From Streptomyces sp. Tu6071 (lineage in GTDB: Bacteria; Actinomycetota; Actinomycetes; Streptomycetales; Streptomycetaceae), in assembly GCF_000213055.1 (NCBI RefSeq), contig NZ_CM001165.1, forward strand, positions 7,185,445 through 7,249,444: DNA of 64,000 nucleotides, given 5' to 3'. Both the position numbers and the translations under genes were made by a program. Under the pieces are notes generated by a model. That model was not told the origin of the DNA. It searched no databases and was given only the letters and a program-made list of their open reading frames with translations. Positions 17,486-26,352 of the stretch are shown one piece after another. The stretch's first letter is position 1; every line of letters starts with the position of its first letter.

Positions 17486-17796
17486 GCGCGCTCGACACCC
17501 TGGAAAGGGACCTGATCCTCGCCGCGGGGGCCATGGTCGCGCTCGCGGGCGCGCTGCTGCTCGTACGGATCTGGCGCGGCCCCTCGATGCTCGACCGCGC
17601 CGTCGCGCTCGACGTCGTCGCCGCGCTCATCACCGCGGGCATCGGCGTCAAGGCGGCGTGGGACCGCGACCCCTTCTACATCCCGGTGATGCTCGTCCTC
17701 GCCTTCCTCGGCTTCACGGGGTCGGTCGGCATCGCCCGCTTCATCGCCGTACGCGACCGCCCGCGACCCGCACCCCCCAAGGGAGACCGCCGATGA
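17482..17796 (+). CDS. mrpF: Na+/H+ antiporter subunit F (MrpF)
   Basis: A 104-residue, three-helix MrpF subunit. VRIWRGPSMLDRAVALDVV is the family signature after helix one, and FYIPVMLVLAFLGFTGSVGIARF forms the last helix. GTG 17482 overlaps the mrpE stop (GTGA) and has GAGGAGGAAG upstream. MrpF packs beside MrpG in the complex. Confidence 0.94.
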   Translation: MSALDTLERDLILAAGAMVALAGALLLVRIWRGPSMLDRAVALDVVAALITAGIGVKAAWDRDPFYIPVMLVLAFLGFTGSVGIARFIAVRDRPRPAPPKGDRR

Positions 17797-18194
17797 GCGC
17801 CTGGGCCCGCACCGCCGACCTCGCCGGGGCCGTGCTCCTCCTCCTCGGCTGCCTCCAGTGCTTCCTCGGCGTCCTCGGGATGCTCCTGCTGCCCGACGTC
17901 CTCGCGCGCAGCCACTCCGCGACCAAGCCCCAGACCCTCGGCCTGTTGCTGATCGTCGCCGGTGTGGCGCTGCGGCTGCGCAACGGCATCGACAACGGCA
18001 CGCTCGCGCTCGTCGTCTTCTTCCAGTTCCTCACCGCCCCCGTCGCGTCCCACCTCGTCGCCCGCTCCGCCTACCGCACCCGTCAGCTCGTCGTCCACGA
18101 CCTCGTCCGCGACGACCTCGACCCGCAGCTGAGCCCGGAGGACGAGGACGGGGGCGGGGCCCCGGGGGCGGAGGGGGACGCGCCGAGGCCGTAG
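17793..18194 (+). CDS. mrpG: Na+/H+ antiporter subunit G (MrpG)
   Basis: A 133-residue MrpG subunit with three helices and the family segment ARSHSATKPQTLGLLLIVAG. The tail after residue 100 is acidic and Gly-rich. ATG 17793 overlaps the mrpF stop (ATGA). It is the last gene of the operon; a hairpin spans its stop codon. Confidence 0.94.
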   Translation: MSAWARTADLAGAVLLLLGCLQCFLGVLGMLLLPDVLARSHSATKPQTLGLLLIVAGVALRLRNGIDNGTLALVVFFQFLTAPVASHLVARSAYRTRQLVVHDLVRDDLDPQLSPEDEDGGGAPGAEGDAPRP

Positions 18195-18208
18195 GCAGCG
18201 CCTCGGCG
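18181..18208. terminator. Hairpin over the mrpG stop codon
   Basis: CGCCGAGGC (18181-18189) pairs perfectly with GCCTCGGCG (18200-18208) around a 10-base loop that contains the mrpG stop. It likely ends the mrp operon, and it may also stop reading from the convergent kinase gene. Confidence 0.6.
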
Positions 18209-18240
18209 GTCGCCCGCGTCCTCCCCACGCCGGTCGGTGC

Positions 18241-19137
18241 TCACCCCGCCGCCGCGAGCTCGCGGGCGAGGCGGACCGCGCCCGCCACCGGCTCGCCCGG
18301 GTAGACCGTGAGGGGCAGGTCGAGGCGTGCCCGCAGGCCCGCGGCGAGGCGTCGGGCGAGGCGGGGCCGCGAGGCGAGCACCGTGCCCCCGCCGATGACC
18401 CGGGAGAGCGCCGCGCCCCGCCCCCGCAACTCCTCGACGAGGGTCACGAGCGCGTCGGCGCCGTGCGCGAGTGCGGCGCGCGCGGCGGGCGAACCGGCGT
18501 CGGCGGCGTCGAAGACGGTCGGCGCCCACCCGGCCCACTCGTGCGCGGGGAGCCGCTGCATGGCGTCCACCACGTCCCGCAAAGCCGCGCCGCCCGAGTG
18601 CGCGAGCAGGAGCGGGAGCAGCGGATCGTCCGGGCGGCCCGCGCGGTCGTCGGCGCGGGTCAGCAGCCGCACCGCCTCGCGGACCGTGCCCCACGCCGAG
18701 CCCGGGTCGCCGAGCAGCCAGCCCCAGCCCCCCGCGTACAGCGAGGTGCCGTCCGGGCGGCGTCCCACCGCGATGGAACCGGTCCCGACGACGAGCCCGG
18801 CCGCCGGGCCCTCGCCCGGGACGGCCGCCTCCAGGAGAAAGGCGTCGTTGACGACGGTCACCGCGACGCCGGTCCGCTCCGCGACGGCCTCGCGCAGCGC
18901 GCCGCACTCCTCGTCCGAGTCGCAGCCGTGGGCGCCCACGGCGACGGCGAGCGGCGGACGCCCGGTCACCGCGCGCAGCCCGGCGGCGAGCTGGGCGGCC
19001 TTGCCCCCGGCGTCGAGTGCGGTCCACTCGCCGGCGGGCCGCCGGTGGTCGGAGAGGGTACGTCCCTGGGGCGTGGCGAACCTGAGGCGGGTCCTGGTCC
19101 CGCCCGCGTCCACACCCACGATGTAGTCAGTTTCCAC
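18241..19137 (-). CDS. N-acetylglucosamine-kinase-like protein (BadF/BadG/BcrA/BcrD ATPase family)
   Basis: A 298-residue ASKHA-fold sugar kinase. YIVGVDAGGTRTRLRFA is the phosphate-1 loop, VVNDAFLLEAAV holds the catalytic-base Asp, LVVGTGSIAVGR the phosphate-2 loop, and RVIGGGTVLASRP the adenosine segment. These match N-acetylglucosamine/glucosamine kinases of the BadF group more than ROK kinases. It acts in the cytoplasm and consumes ATP. GTG 19137 is the only plausible start before DYIVGVDAGG. Two Gfo/Idh genes lie upstream on the same strand, so it should phosphorylate a sugar they produce. Confidence 0.82.
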   Translation of the reverse strand: METDYIVGVDAGGTRTRLRFATPQGRTLSDHRRPAGEWTALDAGGKAAQLAAGLRAVTGRPPLAVAVGAHGCDSDEECGALREAVAERTGVAVTVVNDAFLLEAAVPGEGPAAGLVVGTGSIAVGRRPDGTSLYAGGWGWLLGDPGSAWGTVREAVRLLTRADDRAGRPDDPLLPLLLAHSGGAALRDVVDAMQRLPAHEWAGWAPTVFDAADAGSPAARAALAHGADALVTLVEELRGRGAALSRVIGGGTVLASRPRLARRLAAGLRARLDLPLTVYPGEPVAGAVRLARELAAAG

Positions 19138-19208
19138 GTCTTCCCGGTGCTTCTTCGCGCGTTGGTGGTCGTGAGCCCCGCGTCCGCCGCTGGTCCGGCG
19201 GGCGCTTG

Positions 19209-20213
19209 TCAGCCGCGGACGGCGGCGTAGAAGGCGAGACACGTGGCGAGGGTCTGCCGGGCCGTGCGGACGGTGGAGCGCGGGGCCGTTCCCTCGCGGA
19301 CGGCGGCGAGGAGCACGTCGAGCGTGTCGAAGGTGTCGTCCGGCAGCCGCGAGAAGGCCCACTCGCCGCCCTTCGGCGCGAAACCGAGCGTGCCCGTCGC
19401 GGTGGAGTACTGGACGGCGCCCTCCGAGCCGACGACGAGGGCCCGCGTGGACGAGGTGCCCGGCGGGGCGATCCAGGTGTCCTCGACCGTCACGACCGCG
19501 CCGCTCTCCAGCGTGAACACCGCGTGTCCGTAGTCCTCGACCGGCAGCCCCGGGTGGACGAGGTTCCCCACCGTGCCCGTGACGTGGGCGACGGGGGAGC
19601 GGAAGAGGGCCTGGACGCGGTCGATCTGGTAGACCGCGTGGTCGATCCACGCGCCCCCTGCGGTACGCGCCGGATCGGCCCACCAGCCCGGCCCCTCCGT
19701 CGAGCCGGGCCAGGCCGAGGGCAGCCCGCTGTCCATCGCGAAGGTGCCCGCGCGCGGTTCGCCGAGCCGCCCCGAGTCGAGCAGTTCCCGCAGGCGCAGG
19801 GCGAGCGGCGAGGTGTGGCGCGACTCGCTCGGCACGAAGACGATCCCGGCCCGCTCGACCTCGGCGACGACGCGGTCCGCGTCGGCGAGCGTCAGGGCGA
19901 GCGGTTTGACGGAGACGATGTGCTTGCCCGCGCGCGCCGCGGCGACGCACAGCTCCGGGTTCTGGTCGACGCTCGTGAAGCACGCGATGGCGTCCACCTC
20001 CGGATCGGAGAGGACGGTGGCGGGGTCCGTGGAGGTACGGGTACACCCCGTCAGGTGTGCGACGTGGGCGGTACGGGCGGGGTCGCGGTCCACGAGGGCG
20101 ACGAGGCGCGCCGCGGGGTCGGCGGCGACGCGGCGGGCGAAGGGGATCGCCGCGTACCAGTGGTCGAAGCCGATGACGGCGATGCGCAGCGGAGCGGGGG
20201 CTTCTTCGGGCAC
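19209..20213 (-). CDS. Gfo/Idh/MocA oxidoreductase
   Basis: A 334-residue dehydrogenase-like protein. The Rossmann start is RIAVIGFDHWYAAIPFARRV, which replaces the usual GxGxxG glycines by Gly-Phe-Asp-His. The sugar-binding signature region reads GKHIVSVKPLAL, with Val-Lys-Pro instead of Glu-Lys-Pro. GAWIDHAVYQIDRVQALF is the central catalytic-type segment with the usual Asp-His. These departures suggest altered cofactor binding or a non-oxidative role. GTG 20213 has GAGGAG seven bases upstream. It lies between the kinase and another dehydrogenase in one minus-strand unit. Confidence 0.85.
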   Translation of the reverse strand: MPEEAPAPLRIAVIGFDHWYAAIPFARRVAADPAARLVALVDRDPARTAHVAHLTGCTRTSTDPATVLSDPEVDAIACFTSVDQNPELCVAAARAGKHIVSVKPLALTLADADRVVAEVERAGIVFVPSESRHTSPLALRLRELLDSGRLGEPRAGTFAMDSGLPSAWPGSTEGPGWWADPARTAGGAWIDHAVYQIDRVQALFRSPVAHVTGTVGNLVHPGLPVEDYGHAVFTLESGAVVTVEDTWIAPPGTSSTRALVVGSEGAVQYSTATGTLGFAPKGGEWAFSRLPDDTFDTLDVLLAAVREGTAPRSTVRTARQTLATCLAFYAAVRG

Positions 20214-20233
20214 GGGAGTGCTCCTCGGATCGG

Positions 20234-20274
20234 GGAAGGCCCGGCGGCGGGCAGGAAAGGCCCAACGGCGGGCG
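20234..20274. repeat. Degenerate 20-base tandem repeat between two dehydrogenase genes
   Basis: Two copies of a GAAGGCCCxxCGGCGGGC-type unit, of about 20 bases and differing by a one-base shift, fill the short gap before the 19209-20213 gene. It is one of several such short tandem copies near gene ends in this window. Confidence 0.4.
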
Positions 20275-20328
20275 GGGAAGGGGGAGTACGGGGTTCTGGG
20301 GAGAGGCGAGGCGGAAAGGGGACGGTGC

Positions 20329-21429
20329 TCAGAAGCTCGTCGTCAGCTCCACGAAGCGCCGCTCCCGCGCCGAGGTCTCGACGGCGATCATGATCTCCAG
20401 CGCGTGGCGGGCGTGCTCGGCGCTCAGGACCGGCTTCGCGCCGTCGAGGATGATGTCGGCGAGGTGGCCGACGAGGAGGGCGCGCCCGTAGCGGCCCCGG
20501 CGGGTGTTGGTGGCGAGCGGCTGCGTCGGCTCGACCCAGCCGTCCACGCCGGGCGCGATGTCCGTCCGGTACAGCTCCAGATCCGGTCCGTCGGGGCGGA
20601 AGAGGCTCACGACGCCCTTCCGGCCGAAGACCTCCACCTTCGGGGCGCGCGAGGCGTGCACGTTGAAGGTGCCGTCCACGACCGCGTACGTGGAATCGCC
20701 GAAGTCCAGCATGAAGAGGCAGTTGTCGGGGGCCGTGACCGGCATCTCCAGGCCCTCGAAGGGCCCGCCCCGCACCGTCCTCGTCGGCTCGGTGACCCCG
20801 GCGAAGGCGACCACGCGGCGGGCGGGGCCGAGGAGCCCGGTGATCTCGTGGATGCCGTAGACGCCCATGTCCAGGAGCGGCCCGGAGCCCTCGCGGTAGA
20901 ACCAGCTCGGGTCCGAGGGCCAGCCCGCCGGGCCGCCCCCGGGCCCCGCGTGCGAGCTGCGCACGCGGGCGAAGGCCACCTTGCCGATCGTCCCGGCGCG
21001 CAGCAGCTCCCCGGCCCGCTCGTACGGCTCGTAGAGGAGGTCGGGCGGGGCGACGACGATGCTGAGGCCGCGCGCGGCGGCCAGTGCGATGAGCGCGTCC
21101 GCCTCCGCGACCGTCGAGGCGAGCGGCTTCTCTACGGCGAGGTGCTTGCCGGCTTCGAGGATCGTGCGCGAGGTCGCCGCGTGGGCCGGGATCGGGGTGA
21201 GGTTGACGACGGCGTCGAGCTCCGCCTCGGCGAGCATCGCCTCCAGGGAGCCGTAGGCGCCGGGTATCCCGAAGCGGTCGGCGGTCGCGCGGGCCCGTAC
21301 GTGGTCCACGTCGGCGAGCGCGGTCACCTCGATCCGGCCCCCGTACGCGCCCACGTTCGGCAGGACGCCGTAGGGCGCGACGGCGATTCCGCCGCTGCCG
21401 AGGACTCCCACGCGCAGCACATCGGCCAT
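20329..21429 (-). CDS. Gfo/Idh/MocA oxidoreductase
   Basis: A 366-residue NAD(P)-dependent sugar dehydrogenase. RVGVLGSGGIAVAPYGVLPN opens the Rossmann domain, GKHLAVEKPLAS carries the Glu-Lys-Pro signature, and GSGPLLDMGVYGIHEITGLL is the substrate-site segment. ATG 21429 has GGAGG seven bases upstream, which rules out the in-frame extension to 21567. It is the first gene of the minus-strand half of the ROK cluster, transcribed away from the regulator through a shared promoter region with matching operator-like sites. The likely role is oxidation or epimerisation of the imported sugar. Confidence 0.9.
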   Translation of the reverse strand: MADVLRVGVLGSGGIAVAPYGVLPNVGAYGGRIEVTALADVDHVRARATADRFGIPGAYGSLEAMLAEAELDAVVNLTPIPAHAATSRTILEAGKHLAVEKPLASTVAEADALIALAAARGLSIVVAPPDLLYEPYERAGELLRAGTIGKVAFARVRSSHAGPGGGPAGWPSDPSWFYREGSGPLLDMGVYGIHEITGLLGPARRVVAFAGVTEPTRTVRGGPFEGLEMPVTAPDNCLFMLDFGDSTYAVVDGTFNVHASRAPKVEVFGRKGVVSLFRPDGPDLELYRTDIAPGVDGWVEPTQPLATNTRRGRYGRALLVGHLADIILDGAKPVLSAEHARHALEIMIAVETSARERRFVELTTSF

Positions 21430-21448
21430 GAAGCCACCTCCGTAACTC

Positions 21449-21601
21449 GAAACTTTCTTGCGAGATGCTAGGTCGACCGGACCGGCGAGCGCCAGGGGTG
21501 GCGTGAGAACGGTGAAGTACGTCCGCAAAAGCGGTTTTTGGCCGTCTTTTAGTAACGAACATGTCACGTCTGCGCCGGGGGATTTCTCTTAAGAAAGTTT
21601 C
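21449..21601. promoter_or_regulatory. Divergent control region with inverted operator-like pair
   Basis: GAAACTTTCTT (21449-21459) lies 20 bases before the dehydrogenase start, and its exact reverse complement AAGAAAGTTTC (21591-21601) lies 41 bases before the ROK start. The two sites face each other across 131 bases of relatively AT-rich DNA. The arrangement fits a ROK repressor that controls both directions, perhaps by looping. Confidence 0.65.
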
Positions 21602-21642
21602 TGGTACGTTCCTCGCACCGGAAACCCCCTGGAAAGGAAACG

Positions 21643-22863
21643 GTGGCAATGGCCGTCAGAGGAACACCGTCGTGGCTGGGCGACCAGAACGCCGCCACCG
21701 CTCTTCGGCTGCTCCTCGACCACGGCCCCCTCAGCCGCAACGGGGTCGGCGAACGCAGCGGGCTCTCCCGGCCCACGGCCACGCAGATGATCGCGCGGCT
21801 GGAGGACAAGGGACTCATCGAGGTCGTCGGCGAGGAGTCGATCGGCCGCGGGCCCCGCGCCGCGCTGTACGGCGTGCGCAACGACCTCGCCTACGGGGTC
21901 GCCATCAACGTGGACCAGGAAGGCGTGCGCTCCACCGTCGTGGACCTCGCCGGCACCCGGCACCCCGTCGCCCACAAGGCGGCGGCCGGGATGCCCGCCC
22001 ACCGGGGCGCCGCGCGCGACGTGGCGTGGGCCGTGCTCGACGCCTGCGAGGCGGCGGACGTGGACCTCACCGCGATCCGCCACATCCGCGTCGGCGTCCC
22101 CAGCAGCGTCGACCCGCGCCACGACGAACTCAGCTCGGTGGCCGCCCTGCCCGGGTGGTCCCGCAAGAGCATCCGCAGGCAGCTCGAAGGCGCCCTCGGC
22201 TGCGAGGTCGAGGTCGACAACGACGTGAACCTCGCGGCGATCGCCGAGCGCGCCACGGGCCCGTACTCACCGGCGGGCACCTTCGCCCTCCTGTGGGTCG
22301 GCTACGGCATCGGTCTCGCCGTGGACGTCGCGGGCACCGTCCTGCGCGGCGCCTCCGGCGGCGCCGGTGAGATCGGCAACCTGCCGGTCCCGCACGGCGT
22401 CCCCGGGGCCGACGACGGGGCCCGCGACCTCGAAGGCTTCCTCGGCGCGCGCGCCCTCGACCGCATCGGCCGGGAGACCGGCTGGGCCGAGGACGGCTTC
22501 GCCCGCGTCCTCGCGGGGGAGACGCTGCCCGAGCGGGTCTGCGAGGTCTACGCGCCCCGCCTCGCGCAGAGCGTGATCCCGGTCCTCGGGGTCGTGGACC
22601 CGGAGGTCGTCGTCCTCGGCGGGCCCGTCGGGCGCGCGGGAGGGGAGCGGCTCGTCGAGCTGACCACCCGCCACCTGCGCGAGCACACCCGCTGGGACCC
22701 CGACGTACGGCTCAGCGCCGTCGCCGGGGACGCCGTCCTCGACGGGGCGCGCACCGCCCTCGGCACCCGGCTGCGCGAGGCCCTCCTCGCCCGCGCCACC
22801 GGCTCCCTCCCGGCCGCCGACCACGCGCGCGTCCTCGCCGAACGCCTCCGCGACATCGACTGA
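21643..22863 (+). CDS. ROK-family transcriptional repressor
   Basis: A 406-residue ROK regulator. An N-terminal winged helix (NAATALRLLLDHGPLSRNGV, then SGLSRPTATQMIARLEDKGLI) is followed by a sugar-kinase-like ROK domain with VEVDNDVNLAAIAER near residue 190 and GGAGEIGNLPV. The zinc-binding cysteines of active ROK kinases are not evident, as expected for a regulator. GTG 21643 has GGAAAGG at five bases; ATG 21649 is an alternative. It precedes the sugar ABC operon and faces the dehydrogenase/kinase operon, so it very likely represses both until a pathway sugar binds. Confidence 0.9.
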   Translation: MAMAVRGTPSWLGDQNAATALRLLLDHGPLSRNGVGERSGLSRPTATQMIARLEDKGLIEVVGEESIGRGPRAALYGVRNDLAYGVAINVDQEGVRSTVVDLAGTRHPVAHKAAAGMPAHRGAARDVAWAVLDACEAADVDLTAIRHIRVGVPSSVDPRHDELSSVAALPGWSRKSIRRQLEGALGCEVEVDNDVNLAAIAERATGPYSPAGTFALLWVGYGIGLAVDVAGTVLRGASGGAGEIGNLPVPHGVPGADDGARDLEGFLGARALDRIGRETGWAEDGFARVLAGETLPERVCEVYAPRLAQSVIPVLGVVDPEVVVLGGPVGRAGGERLVELTTRHLREHTRWDPDVRLSAVAGDAVLDGARTALGTRLREALLARATGSLPAADHARVLAERLRDID

Positions 22864-22961
22864 CCCCACCCCGCCCCCGCACACCCCCCCCACCGCCTCA
22901 CCCCCCTCCCAGGAGCACGCCCGGCGACACCCAGCACCTCGTTCAGCAGGAAGGCACCGCG

Positions 22962-24347
22962 ATGCACCCGGCCTTTCGCCACCCCCTGTCCCGCCCCCGC
23001 CCCGCGCGGCCCCCGGCCGCCGCGGGCCCGCGCCCCGGGCACCGCCGCACCGGCGCCGCGCTCCTCGCCGCCGCGCTGCTGCTCACCGGCTGCGCCGCCG
23101 GCACCGACGGCCCCGTACCCGCGAGGGCCCCCGCCCACCCCTCCGGTTCCGTCCAGCTCTGGCACCACTACACGGGCCGCGAGGCGGCCGTCGTCCAGTC
23201 GGCCGTGGACGACTTCGAGAAGAAGTACCCGGACGTGCGCGTCACCGTCCACAGCGGCCAGCAGGACACCAAGATCACCCAGGTCGTCTCCTCCGGCGGC
23301 GACGTGGACGCCATGATCACCAACGTCAACACCACCCTCGGCACCGCCTGCAAGACGATGGAGGACCTCGCGCCCTGGATGCGGCGCGACGGCGTCTCCG
23401 CCCACGACTTCCAGGGCATCTTCGCCGAGGCCACCGCCTTCGACGGCCGCCGCTGCTCCCTGCCCACCACCTCCGACGTGTACGGCCTCTACTTCAACAA
23501 GGACCTCCTCGCGCGGGCCGGGTACACCACTCCGCCCCGCACCCTCCAGGAACTGGAGAGGATGGCGCTCAAGCTGACCACCTACAAGGCGGACGGCTCG
23601 ATCAGGACCCTCGGCTTCAACCCCCTGGTCGGCTTCCAGCAGAACACCGCCGCGACCCTCGGGCACGCCGCGGGCGTCCGGTGGATGAAGGACGGCGACG
23701 CCTCGGTGGGCTCCACCCCCGAGTGGCGGCAACTCATCGCCTGGCAGCAGAAGTTCGTACGGAAGATCGGCTACAACAAGCTCAAGACCTTCACCGCGGG
23801 ACTCGGCGACGAGTGGTCGGCCGACAACGCCTTCCAGACCGGCCGCATCGCCATGACGCTCGACGGCGAGTGGCGCGTCGCCTTCATCGCCGAACAGGCG
23901 AAGAAGCTGCGCTACGGCACCGCGCCCTTCCCCGTACTGGCCGGGAGCGGCCAGCACTACGGCGGCGGCTTCGTCTCGGCGGCCGACATCGGCGTCAACA
24001 AGCGCTCCCCCCGCAAGGAGGCCGCCTGGACGCTCGTCAAGTACCTCACCACCGACACCGCCGCCGCCGTGAAACTCGCCAACGGCATCAAGAACATCCC
24101 GACCCTCAAGAGCGCCGCCGAGTCCCCCGGCCTGGACGCGCCCGCCCCCTACCGCACCTTCATCGACGCCTCGGCGGACCCCGCGAGCGACACGAGCCCG
24201 GTCACCGAGATCGGCTCCACCCTCACCGCGACCGTCGACGACTTCTGGACCGGCTACCAGCAGGGCCCGGGAACGGGACTCGCCCCCGGCCTCCGGAAGG
24301 TCGACAAGGACATCGACAACGCACTCGGCCTGCGACGAGCGAAGTGA
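22962..24347 (+). CDS. ABC sugar transporter, solute-binding lipoprotein
   Basis: A 461-residue extracellular binding protein of family 1. The signal has a long Pro/Arg-rich n-region and a lipobox LLTGC with Cys44 as the lipid anchor. The mature part has SVQLWHHYTGREAAVVQS and YGLYFNKDLLARAGYTTPP, typical of oligosaccharide-binding proteins. ATG 22962 follows AGGAAGG at seven bases. It starts an importer operon with two permeases four and five bases apart; no ATPase gene is present, so a shared MsiK-type ATPase elsewhere is expected, as is usual in Streptomyces. Confidence 0.93.
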   Translation: MHPAFRHPLSRPRPARPPAAAGPRPGHRRTGAALLAAALLLTGCAAGTDGPVPARAPAHPSGSVQLWHHYTGREAAVVQSAVDDFEKKYPDVRVTVHSGQQDTKITQVVSSGGDVDAMITNVNTTLGTACKTMEDLAPWMRRDGVSAHDFQGIFAEATAFDGRRCSLPTTSDVYGLYFNKDLLARAGYTTPPRTLQELERMALKLTTYKADGSIRTLGFNPLVGFQQNTAATLGHAAGVRWMKDGDASVGSTPEWRQLIAWQQKFVRKIGYNKLKTFTAGLGDEWSADNAFQTGRIAMTLDGEWRVAFIAEQAKKLRYGTAPFPVLAGSGQHYGGGFVSAADIGVNKRSPRKEAAWTLVKYLTTDTAAAVKLANGIKNIPTLKSAAESPGLDAPAPYRTFIDASADPASDTSPVTEIGSTLTATVDDFWTGYQQGPGTGLAPGLRKVDKDIDNALGLRRAK

Positions 24348-24350
24348 CCC

Positions 24351-25382
24351 ATGAGTGATTCCCCGATACCCCTGAACCGGCCCCCCGGCCGCGCCGGCCG
24401 CCTCGGCAGAGCGCGCACCGCGCCCGCCCCCGACGCGGCCCACCGGACCTCGCGGCGCCGCCGCACCCTGCGCGCCCGCCTCACCTTCTGGTCCATGACG
24501 GGCCCGGCCCTCATCGGCCTGGTGGTGTTCTTCCTCTACCCGCTGTGCGCCAACGTCTTCTACTCCTTCACCAACTACGACCTCGCGAGCCCCCCGAAGT
24601 GGATCGGCCTGCGCAACTACGAGTACCTCTTCACACAGGACCCCCGCGTCGGCAAGGCCGCCCTCAACACGCTCTGGTTCGTGGTGATCCTCGTCCCCGT
24701 GCGGATGGCCTGCTCGCTCGGGATCGCGCTCCTGCTCACCCGCCGCAAGCGCGCCTCCGGGTTCTGGCGCACGCTCTTCTACATCCCCGCGCTCGTGCCG
24801 CCCGTCGCCTCCGTCGTCGGCTTCGTCTTCCTCTTCAACCCCGGCGCCGGGCCGGTCAACGCGCTGCTGCGCACCTTCGGCGTCAAAGGGCCGCTCTGGT
24901 TCAACGACCCCGCCCTCTCCAAGCCGTCCCTGCTCCTGCTGGGCGTCTGGATGATGGGTGACATCATGGTGATCTTCCTCGCCGCCCTCCTCGACGTCCC
25001 CAAGGACCAGTACGAGGCCGCCGAACTCGACGGCGCGGGCCCCGGGAACAAGTTCCGCTACGTCACCCTGCCGAACATCTCGCCGGTCGTGCTCTTCTCC
25101 GCCGTCACCGGTGTCATCGCGGCCCTCCAGTACTTCACCGAGGCCGCCGTCGCCTCCAGCGTCGCCAACGGCAAGACCGGCATCGACGCGGGCGCCGACC
25201 AGCTCCTCGGCTACCCCAACGACTCACTGCTGACCTTCACCCAGTGGATGTACGTCCAGGGCTTCAGCAGCTTCCAGCTCGGCTACGCCGCCGCCATGGC
25301 CGTCGTGCTCTTCGTCGTCGCCGCCGCCGTCATGGCGGTCCTGCTGCGGCGGGCCGGCCTCTTCCGCCAGAAGGGGGCCTGA
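24351..25382 (+). CDS. ABC sugar transporter permease, MalF-like
   Basis: A 343-residue inner-membrane permease with six helices after an Arg-rich N-terminus. The coupling motif EAAELDGAGPGNKFRYVTLP (about residues 222-241) is the EAA loop that docks the ATPase. ATG 24351 lies four bases after the binding-protein stop. It forms the channel with the next gene product. Confidence 0.93.
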   Translation: MSDSPIPLNRPPGRAGRLGRARTAPAPDAAHRTSRRRRTLRARLTFWSMTGPALIGLVVFFLYPLCANVFYSFTNYDLASPPKWIGLRNYEYLFTQDPRVGKAALNTLWFVVILVPVRMACSLGIALLLTRRKRASGFWRTLFYIPALVPPVASVVGFVFLFNPGAGPVNALLRTFGVKGPLWFNDPALSKPSLLLLGVWMMGDIMVIFLAALLDVPKDQYEAAELDGAGPGNKFRYVTLPNISPVVLFSAVTGVIAALQYFTEAAVASSVANGKTGIDAGADQLLGYPNDSLLTFTQWMYVQGFSSFQLGYAAAMAVVLFVVAAAVMAVLLRRAGLFRQKGA

Positions 25383-25387
25383 GACCC

Positions 25388-26290
25388 ATGACCACCCAGC
25401 CCTTGACCACCACCCGCCCCACCACCGGCGCCCCCGCCCCGGCACGCCCGCCCGCCCGGCCGGGCGGCACCAAGCGCGCCCTCGGCTGGATCGCCGAGCA
25501 CGCCCTGCTCGTGGCGCTCGCGGCCGTCTTCCTCGTCCCCGTCGTCTTCGTCGTCCTGACCTCCTTCATGGGCGGGCACCAGACGCTCACCGGCGCCCTG
25601 TGGCCGCACCCCTTCCAGTGGTCGAACTACCTGACCGCCTTCCGCACCGCGCCGCTCGGCCGCTGGTTCGCCAACTCCCTGCTTTACGCGGGCGTTTCGA
25701 CGATCCTCATGCTCGTCTCCTCGGTGCCCATGGCGTACGTGCTCGCCAAGGTGCGCTTCAAGGGCGCGAGCATCCTCTTCTTCGCCGTCATCATCGCGAT
25801 GCTCCTGCCCCCGCAGGTCACCCAGGTGCCCGTCTACGTCATGTGGGCCCAGCTCCGCGTCGTCGGCACCTTCTGGCCGCTCATCCTCCCGCACCTCTTC
25901 GGCAACGCCTTCTCGATCTTCCTGCTCCGGCAGTTCTTCCTCTCCATCCCGAACGAGTACCTGGACGCCGCCCGCATGGACGGCAACGGCGAGTGGGGCG
26001 TCCTCACCCGGGTCATGGTGCCGATGGCCAAGCCAGGCATCGCGGCGGCCTCGATCTTCATGTTCTTCCAGTGCTGGAACGACTACTACGGCCCGCTCCT
26101 CTACACCTCCGAGAACCCGGACCACTGGACCATCGCCTACGGCCTCGCCTCCTTCCACGGCGCGCACAGCACCGACTGGGGCGTGATCATGGCCGTCACG
26201 ACGCTCGCCACCCTCCCCGTGGTCCTCGTCTTCTTCTTCGCCCAGCGCACTTTCGTCGAGGGCATCACCCTCACCGGCGTCAAGGGCTGA
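25388..26290 (+). CDS. ABC sugar transporter permease, MalG-like
   Basis: A 300-residue permease with six helices (first LLVALAAVFLVPVVFVVLTS). The EAA loop reads DAARMDGNGEWGVLTRVMVP, with Asp in place of the first Glu. The C-terminus FVEGITLTGVKG is the family ending. ATG 25388 is five bases past the preceding stop. It pairs with the MalF-like protein. Confidence 0.93.
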   Translation: MTTQPLTTTRPTTGAPAPARPPARPGGTKRALGWIAEHALLVALAAVFLVPVVFVVLTSFMGGHQTLTGALWPHPFQWSNYLTAFRTAPLGRWFANSLLYAGVSTILMLVSSVPMAYVLAKVRFKGASILFFAVIIAMLLPPQVTQVPVYVMWAQLRVVGTFWPLILPHLFGNAFSIFLLRQFFLSIPNEYLDAARMDGNGEWGVLTRVMVPMAKPGIAAASIFMFFQCWNDYYGPLLYTSENPDHWTIAYGLASFHGAHSTDWGVIMAVTTLATLPVVLVFFFAQRTFVEGITLTGVKG

Positions 26291-26352
26291 CCCCGCGCCG
26301 CCCCCTCCCGTACGGACGGCACGCGCACCACCACCGATTCAAGGACACACCC

